Origin: Arenicella xantha
Lineage (GTDB): Bacteria; Pseudomonadota; Gammaproteobacteria; Arenicellales; Arenicellaceae
Reading direction: 5' to 3'
Length of the DNA: 64,000 nt
Assembly (NCBI RefSeq): GCF_003315245.1
Contig: NZ_QNRT01000005.1
Coordinates: 62,001 to 126,000, forward strand
In this document: positions 59,367-64,000 of the stretch, piece by piece
How positions within the stretch are numbered: position 1 is the first letter of the stretch
Layout of the letters: every line of letters begins with the position of its first letter
The notes under the pieces: model-generated
Databases searched by the model: none
What the model was told of the DNA's origin: nothing
What the model saw: only the letters and a program-made list of their open reading frames with translations
Translations under genes and position numbers: made by a program

Positions 59367-60278
59367 ATGATTAAACCACTTTGCCTTACCATGTTGGTGG
59401 CCTATTTTTTGACTGCGTGTGCAACTGCTGGGCGTGACTCCGTGCCACTGTCGCAGGCCGAAGAAGTGGGCTTTTCTCAGCAAGAAATTATCGATTTTGG
59501 TCAAATGGTGAATCTAACTTATGATCAATTTCACCGGTATTCGAGTGACTTTAGCCCGCCCGCACCTGACACGTTTGTAGCTGGTTATCGAGCCACGCAA
59601 AACTTGCATTCTCAAGATAAGCCGAGCGACAGTAAGCGTGAATTTTATGGATATCTTGCGCGATCCAATGCCGACCCTCAGCATCTGATAATTGCAGTCC
59701 GTGGTACCAGCGATGCAGCGGAATGGCTAGATGATGTTAAATTCGACAAAGTTCCTTTTTCGCATAACGCAAAGCATGGTCGAGTTGAATTGGGTTTTAA
59801 ACAGGTGTTCGACAGGTTTGCTATTTCTGATTTTGGCAGTCGCCACGATGTCAGCCTAGATGAATACTTGGCGGCACTTGAGGACGTGTCAATGATTACC
59901 GTGGTCGGGCACAGCCTCGGCTCGTCGTTGGCGACGCTGATGGCATTTGATTTCAGCGTTAAAGGCTATGCTGATGAAATCAGAATACTCACGTTCGCCT
60001 CACCTCGTACCGGCGATCATCACTTCTCGGCAGCTTTTGTTGCGCAAGTCCCTAACAGCTTGCGTGTGGTGAACGAGCCGGACTTGGTACCAAGAGTCCC
60101 ACCACGTCTATTTAAATTTCGCCATGTGTGGCACGAATTGAAGATCGACTCTCGGCTTCATTCACGAGTAAAAAGGAGTGTTACATGCTTTCATAGCCTG
60201 TCTACCTATTTGTATGTACTGACAAGGAGCCAACATGCCTCACAATTTGAACCAACCGCAGAATGCTTAGCCTTATGA
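59367..60278 (+). CDS. Class 3 lipase lipoprotein
   Basis: ATG at 59367 gives a clear lipoprotein signal (MIKPLCLTMLVAYFLTAC); an upstream in-frame ATG at 59349 adds 6 residues and cannot be excluded. Numbered from 59349, the alpha/beta-hydrolase triad is Ser189 (VVGHSLGSSLA), Asp245 (EPDLVPRVPP) and His282 (CFHSLSTYL). LIIAVRGTSDAAEWLDD is the lipase_3 oxyanion-strand motif. It probably hydrolyses lipid or other esters at the outer membrane; substrate unknown. Its TGA overlaps the next ATG (ATGA). Confidence 0.87.
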   Translation: MIKPLCLTMLVAYFLTACATAGRDSVPLSQAEEVGFSQQEIIDFGQMVNLTYDQFHRYSSDFSPPAPDTFVAGYRATQNLHSQDKPSDSKREFYGYLARSNADPQHLIIAVRGTSDAAEWLDDVKFDKVPFSHNAKHGRVELGFKQVFDRFAISDFGSRHDVSLDEYLAALEDVSMITVVGHSLGSSLATLMAFDFSVKGYADEIRILTFASPRTGDHHFSAAFVAQVPNSLRVVNEPDLVPRVPPRLFKFRHVWHELKIDSRLHSRVKRSVTCFHSLSTYLYVLTRSQHASQFEPTAECLAL

Positions 60279-60769
60279 ATCCAACATTACTCGATCAATA
60301 TGATCTCACCTTTCGACCCGCGACCGACAAAGACCGGTCGTTTCTGCGCCGACTGTATGGTTCCACGCGAGAAGTTGAAATGAGTATGGTGCCATGGACC
60401 AGTGAGCAAATTAGCGAATTTCTGGATATGCAATTCGAGGCCCAACATAAGTTCTACCACGACCAATTTGCGGAAGCTGAGTTCAGTATCATTATGCAAT
60501 CTAGCCGTCGCATTGGTCGGCTATATCTTGACGTTCGGAAGGACGAAATACGCATTATCGACATCGCTTTAGTGCCGCAATCTCGAGGTCGCGGTTTCGG
60601 GGTCGCGCTGCTCAGCCACATTCTCGATAAGGCACGTCGTTTGACGCTGCCGGTGACCATTCACGTCGAAAAAAATAATCCTGCTATGTCGTTGTATAAA
60701 CGTCTGGGTTTCGTCTTGGTGGAAGATCAGGGAGTGTACGATTTGATGCGTTGGAATGTTGATAATTAA
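60275..60769 (+). CDS. GNAT-family N-acetyltransferase
   Basis: 164 residues from ATG 60275, which overlaps the lipase stop as ATGA; another ATG lies at 60263. Core GNAT motifs: DIALVPQSRGRGFGVALLSHILDKARR (acetyl-CoA-binding motif A, with the QxxGxG/A-like QSRGRGFG) and HVEKNNPAMSLYKRLGFVLVEDQGVYDLM (motif B). TFRPATDKDRSFLRRLY opens the fold. The acceptor is unknown. Translationally coupled to the lipase. Confidence 0.88.
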   Translation: MNPTLLDQYDLTFRPATDKDRSFLRRLYGSTREVEMSMVPWTSEQISEFLDMQFEAQHKFYHDQFAEAEFSIIMQSSRRIGRLYLDVRKDEIRIIDIALVPQSRGRGFGVALLSHILDKARRLTLPVTIHVEKNNPAMSLYKRLGFVLVEDQGVYDLMRWNVDN

Positions 60770-60925
60770 ATGGGGCTAAATCGCGGCCTATAATTAATTT
60801 GCGTGCTAAACATGGCTCGTTCAACCGTGCGGTTAACAAATCAATTGCTTAGCGACTCCCGTCTGTAGTCATTTAGCGGTATGATAAGTTCCCCCTGAAA
60901 TTCGCCTTAAGTAAACCTTATTTCC

Positions 60926-61429
60926 ATGGAACAATTCTTTGAACGAATGATGTACCGCTCACGCTGGGTACTGGCACCGATCTACTTTGGCCTAAGCTTG
61001 GCGATCCTCGCTTTGGGTATTAAATTCTTTTTGGAACTATTTCACTTGTTGGTGGATATCGTTGTGTTATCTGAAGCCGACATGATTTTAGTGGTGTTGA
61101 GTTTGGTTGACATTGCTATGGTCGGCGGCTTACTGATTATGGTAATGATGAGCGGCTATGAGAATTTTGTCTCGCAAATTGATTTAGGCAAAGACGAAGA
61201 GAAGCTCAGTTGGTTAGGCAAAATGGATGCCTCGTCATTGAAAGCCAAAATAGCCGCCAGCATTGTGGCCATTTCATCTATTCACTTACTAAAAAAGTTC
61301 ATGGCTGCCGAGACCGTCGATAATGACAAGTTGCTATGGTACGTGGTTATGCACATTACGTTTGTTGCATCAGCATTTGCGATGGGCCTGTTAGATGTGT
61401 TGTATTCGCGGGTTAATCAGCCTAAATAG
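60926..61429 (+). CDS. UPF0114-family membrane protein
   Basis: 167 residues, start [35 protein letters not shown], the signature N-terminus of the UPF0114/YqhA family. About four hydrophobic helices; [12 protein letters not shown] and [32 protein letters not shown] are conserved. Function unknown, inner membrane. Its 3' end overlaps that of the convergent LysR gene by 8 bp. Confidence 0.92.
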   Translation: MEQFFERMMYRSRWVLAPIYFGLSLAILALGIKFFLELFHLLVDIVVLSEADMILVVLSLVDIAMVGGLLIMVMMSGYENFVSQIDLGKDEEKLSWLGKMDASSLKAKIAASIVAISSIHLLKKFMAAETVDNDKLLWYVVMHITFVASAFAMGLLDVLYSRVNQPK

Positions 61430-62330
61430 CTAGTCGTTGGGCAAATTTGGCGCGTAGCATATCTCGTAACAGCAGTACCGCCGGTGTGATTTGACGGCGT
61501 GTTGGGCTTAGTAGATTCAATGAGATTCGACGAGATTGATGATCCGGTAATACGCGTACTAGTCGACCGGATTTAAGGTCTTCAGACACATCGAGTCGTG
61601 ATTTAAACGCAATCCCGCGTCCAGCCACAGCCCAACGGCGCACGACATCGCCGTCATTCGCACATCGGTCACTTCGTACCTGTATTTTAAGCGCACCAGT
61701 ATCGTCTTGGTGATTTGATACTAACTCCCAAATTCGATTTGGGCGGCTGTTTAGTTGTAACAACAAACAGTTATGCTTGCTTAAGTCGCTGGGTTTGGTC
61801 GGGAGACCATGTTTGGCTAAGTAGGTTGGTGAGGCGCACAGTATTCGATTGATCGTTGCCAGCTCAAATGCCACCATTGACGAGTCTTCCTGATTGCCAT
61901 AGCGGATTGCTAGGTCAACGCGATCTAAATAAAAGTCAGAGAGTGAGTCACCCAAAAAGAGGTGGATCGACAAATCTGGATGAGCCAACATAATCTCGTC
62001 GACCCAGTCGAGCAGCATATTGCGGCCTAAGTCGGAGGGCGCGGAAATTCTAAGCTCGCCAGCTACCTTACCTTTCAATGAGTGAATTGACGCTTGCCCA
62101 GCATTGAGGCTAGCAAGTGCCTCCCGGCAGTACACCAAAAAGCGTTCACCTTCGCCAGTGATGCGAAGCTGTCGCGTGGAGCGAATGAATAAGGCCACAC
62201 CAAGTTGCTTCTCAAGTCGTTTAATCGCCGCACTGGCGGCTGCAGCACTGATATCGAGTTGCTGAGCGGCACGGGTGATGTTGCCACTATCGGCGATACG
62301 GACAAATAGCGTTAAATCATTGACGTTCAT
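61422..62330 (-). CDS. LysR-family transcriptional regulator
   Basis: ATG at 62330 ([28 protein letters not shown]) is preferred; the two codons before it are TTG-ATA. 302 residues: winged helix-turn-helix at about 1-62 ([28 protein letters not shown]), then a periplasmic-binding-protein-like effector domain ([34 protein letters not shown]). The clade resembles AphB/CrgA-type regulators. It is divergent from the alcohol dehydrogenase-like gene at 62463, its likely target. Confidence 0.92.
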   Translation of the reverse strand: MNVNDLTLFVRIADSGNITRAAQQLDISAAAASAAIKRLEKQLGVALFIRSTRQLRITGEGERFLVYCREALASLNAGQASIHSLKGKVAGELRISAPSDLGRNMLLDWVDEIMLAHPDLSIHLFLGDSLSDFYLDRVDLAIRYGNQEDSSMVAFELATINRILCASPTYLAKHGLPTKPSDLSKHNCLLLQLNSRPNRIWELVSNHQDDTGALKIQVRSDRCANDGDVVRRWAVAGRGIAFKSRLDVSEDLKSGRLVRVLPDHQSRRISLNLLSPTRRQITPAVLLLRDMLRAKFAQRLAI

Positions 62331-62462
62331 TATCAAAAATATTTTGAATATGTTTCGCCTATTATGCCGTTTATGTGCTTGCTGTGCTTGTTAATAATAA
62401 GACCAAGCAAATAAACCAAGTCTAGCCAATAACCGGCCTAGGCAAATTATTGAGGAGAAGTT

Positions 62463-63512
62463 ATGAAAGCAATTGCCTATCAAACCCAACAGCCCATTGA
62501 ACATAACGATGCTTTAATGGATATCGAATTGGATAAGCCCGTGGCCACTGGCCGCGATATTTTAGTGAACGTGCGAGCCGTATCGGTCAACCCCGTCGAC
62601 ACCAAAATCCGTGCCTCGGCGTCTGCCGCTGAAGGTGAATACAAGGTCCTCGGTTGGGATGCTGTTGGCGAGGTCGTCGCGATTGGTGAAGCGGTTGAGC
62701 TTTTCAGTGTTGGAGACCAGGTGTGGTATGCCGGTGATCTAACACGGTCTGGGTCTAATGCTGAGTTTCAATTGGTCGATGAGCGCATTGTTGGTCTAAA
62801 ACCAACGACACTCTCCAATGTTGAAGCGGCCGCAATGCCACTTACGGCGATCACCGCGTGGGAATTACTGTTCGACCGTATCGGTTTCGTACCGATGCTC
62901 GCAGATGATGCCACTGCCGACATAGCGGTGTCGGGCGCGCCTAAACCGAGTTTGTTGATTATTGGCGCGGCCGGCGGTGTTGGCTCAATTCTCACTCAAC
63001 TGGCCACGCAGCTAACCGATGCTACTGTAATTGGCACGGCATCGCGCCCCGAGAGCCAAGCGTGGGTTCGCGAACTGGGAGCGCATTTTGTGATTAATCA
63101 TCATCTGCCATTGGCTGAGCAGCTTAAGGAGCACGGCATTGAACAGGTGTCTCACGTAATTAGCCTTAATCAAACCGATCAGCATTTTGCCCAATTGGTT
63201 GAGGTGCTCGCTCCGCAAGGCAAACTCGCACTGATTGATGACCCTAAAGCGCCTATTGATATTATGCAGCTAAAAGCAAAGTCATTGTCATTGCACTGGG
63301 AATTGATGTTTACTCGTTCGATGTTCAATACTTGGGACATGGTCAAACAACACCAGCTGCTCAGTCACGTTGCGCAATTGGTTGACCAAGGGCGTTTGAA
63401 AACCACGCTTGGCGAGAATTATGGAACCATCAATGCGGCGAATTTGAAGCGTGCACATGCTCATATTGAGAGTAATTCGGCAGTCGGTAAAGTTGTTCTC
63501 GAGGGATTTTAG
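62463..63512 (+). CDS. Zinc-type alcohol dehydrogenase-like (quinone oxidoreductase) family protein
   Basis: 349 residues of the MDR superfamily: MKAIAYQTQQPI, VRAVSVNPVDTKIRA, VLGWDAVGEVVAIGEAVELFSVGDQVWYAGD, AAAMPLTAITAWELLFDRIG and the Rossmann motif LLIIGAAGGVGSILTQLA. The catalytic-zinc ligands of true alcohol dehydrogenases are not seen, so it is probably an NADPH-dependent quinone or enone reductase. Behind a GAGGAG ribosome-binding site, divergent from LysR. Confidence 0.9.
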   Translation: MKAIAYQTQQPIEHNDALMDIELDKPVATGRDILVNVRAVSVNPVDTKIRASASAAEGEYKVLGWDAVGEVVAIGEAVELFSVGDQVWYAGDLTRSGSNAEFQLVDERIVGLKPTTLSNVEAAAMPLTAITAWELLFDRIGFVPMLADDATADIAVSGAPKPSLLIIGAAGGVGSILTQLATQLTDATVIGTASRPESQAWVRELGAHFVINHHLPLAEQLKEHGIEQVSHVISLNQTDQHFAQLVEVLAPQGKLALIDDPKAPIDIMQLKAKSLSLHWELMFTRSMFNTWDMVKQHQLLSHVAQLVDQGRLKTTLGENYGTINAANLKRAHAHIESNSAVGKVVLEGF

Positions 63513-63588
63513 TAGCCTCGTGACGCGTTTCCATCAGTCATATTGAGAAGAACATTAAGTCCTAACTGAGAATTTTTTTGAGTAAACT

Positions 63589-63882
63589 ATGAATAATGAA
63601 CTAACTATCGTCGCGCGTATTGTCGCAAAACCAGCACAAACTGATTTGGTGAAGTCGGCTCTAGTGCATCTTATTGAGCCAACGCGCAAAGAACAAGGTT
63701 GTATTCGATACGATTTGCATCAAGATAACGAAGAGCCCTCGGTGTTTGTATTTTACGAGAGCTGGGAATCGCGAGAGCTATGGCAAGAACATATGAATAA
63801 TGATCATCTCAAAGCGTATATCGAAGCCACCGATGGTGCGGTAGACAGCTTTACCCTAAATGAGATGTCGAAAATTGCTTGA
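63589..63882 (+). CDS. ABM-domain (YgiN-like) monooxygenase
   Basis: 97 residues: ELTIVARIVAKPAQTDLVKSALVHLIEPTRKEQGCIRYDLHQDNEEPSVFVFYESWESRELWQEHMNNDHLKAY is the complete antibiotic-biosynthesis-monooxygenase fold. The family includes quinol oxygenases of the YgiN type. It follows the reductase gene by 76 bp and may be co-regulated by the LysR protein; the quinone/quinol pairing of the two is inference. Confidence 0.9.
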   Translation: MNNELTIVARIVAKPAQTDLVKSALVHLIEPTRKEQGCIRYDLHQDNEEPSVFVFYESWESRELWQEHMNNDHLKAYIEATDGAVDSFTLNEMSKIA

Positions 63883-63908
63883 AGAAAGGCAAAAGCTGTT
63901 TTAGCAGA

Positions 63909-63937
63909 GTTGCCTGACTTCGGTAGTGTTAGGCAAC
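63909..63937. terminator. Hairpin between convergent genes
   Basis: GTTGCCTGAC (63909-63918) and GTTAGGCAAC (63928-63937) form a 10-bp stem with one G-U and a 9-nt loop. It overlaps the last codons of the minus-strand gene. Neither strand has a clear U-run, so the call is tentative. Confidence 0.45.
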
Positions 63938-64000
63938 AACGCCGAATAGATTGCCAACCACGGCGGTTAGCGCCATAGCCAATGCTCCCCAAAAAGTGAC
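63929..64000 (-). CDS. C-terminal end of a membrane protein, possibly VIT/CCC1-family
   Basis: Minus-strand frame from the right edge ending at TAA (63929-63931) encodes ...VTFWGALAMALTAVVGNLFGVVA. The hydrophobic, Gly-rich tail is like the final helix of VIT/CCC1-type iron/manganese transporters. Only 23 residues are visible, so the family is a guess; that a gene ends here is likely. Confidence 0.45.
   Translation of the reverse strand, partial: VTFWGALAMALTAVVGNLFGVVA

Noticed and set aside
60819-60838. Third copy of the GTTAACA direct repeat, upstream of the UPF0114 gene
   Set aside because: GTTCAAC and GTTAACA are 13 bp apart rather than 11 and the flanks differ, so it does not fit the pattern.

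Overview
The window looks like chromosome of a marine, polysaccharide-degrading gammaproteobacterium of intermediate GC content. An Arenicella-like or alteromonad-like host is my guess from the gene families; no rRNA or phylogenetic marker was tested. Housekeeping markers (rpoD, dnaG, a yqeY-like gene, rpsU, tsaD and a tRNA-Ile with a CAU anticodon) sit in the middle. I saw no insertion sequence, integrase, CRISPR array or phage structural module.

Region 1 (1-22.5 kb) reads as a beta-1,3/1,4-glucan (laminarin-type) uptake and degradation locus. It holds a truncated GH3 glucosidase lipoprotein, a membrane-anchored AraC-type regulator, a TonB-dependent receptor, and a four-gene unit of flavin-dependent halogenase, SapC-like protein, JmjC-like cupin and second halogenase. 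A minus-strand group follows: a 2OG-Fe(II) oxygenase, a complete subclass B1-type metallo-beta-lactamase and a second JmjC-like cupin. After a secreted beta-helix protein come two GH16 laminarinases transcribed towards each other. One of these is a 1628-residue multi-CBM protein ending in a di-heme cytochrome c oxidoreductase domain.

Region 2 (22.5-28 kb) is a probable operon for cell-envelope proteins: a 50-residue membrane protein coupled by an ATGA overlap to a ricin-lectin lipoprotein, then a beta-helix protein and another lipoprotein. A PLP-dependent deaminase/desulfhydrase follows, then tRNA-Ile(CAU). Region 3 (28-36.7 kb) holds rpoD, dnaG, yqeY and rpsU on the minus strand, interrupted by two plus-strand genes, with tsaD divergent.

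Region 4 (36.8-59.1 kb) is the most unusual part: an OmpR/PhoB-type response regulator, a sulfatase, a beta-propeller-like protein, a hybrid histidine kinase with HPt, and a 3871-residue inverse autotransporter with an enormous beta-helix passenger. These are followed by three tail-collar-domain proteins, a Tat-signal protein and a secreted propeller-like protein. Near-identical 11-bp-period direct repeats (GTTRACA-N4-GTTAACA) precede both the sulfatase and the giant adhesin, which suggests co-regulation by a linked two-component system.

Region 5 (59.3-64 kb) contains ordinary accessory genes: a class 3 lipase lipoprotein coupled to a GNAT acetyltransferase, a UPF0114 membrane protein, a LysR regulator divergent from an alcohol dehydrogenase-like oxidoreductase, an ABM-domain monooxygenase, and the tail of a minus-strand gene cut by the window edge.
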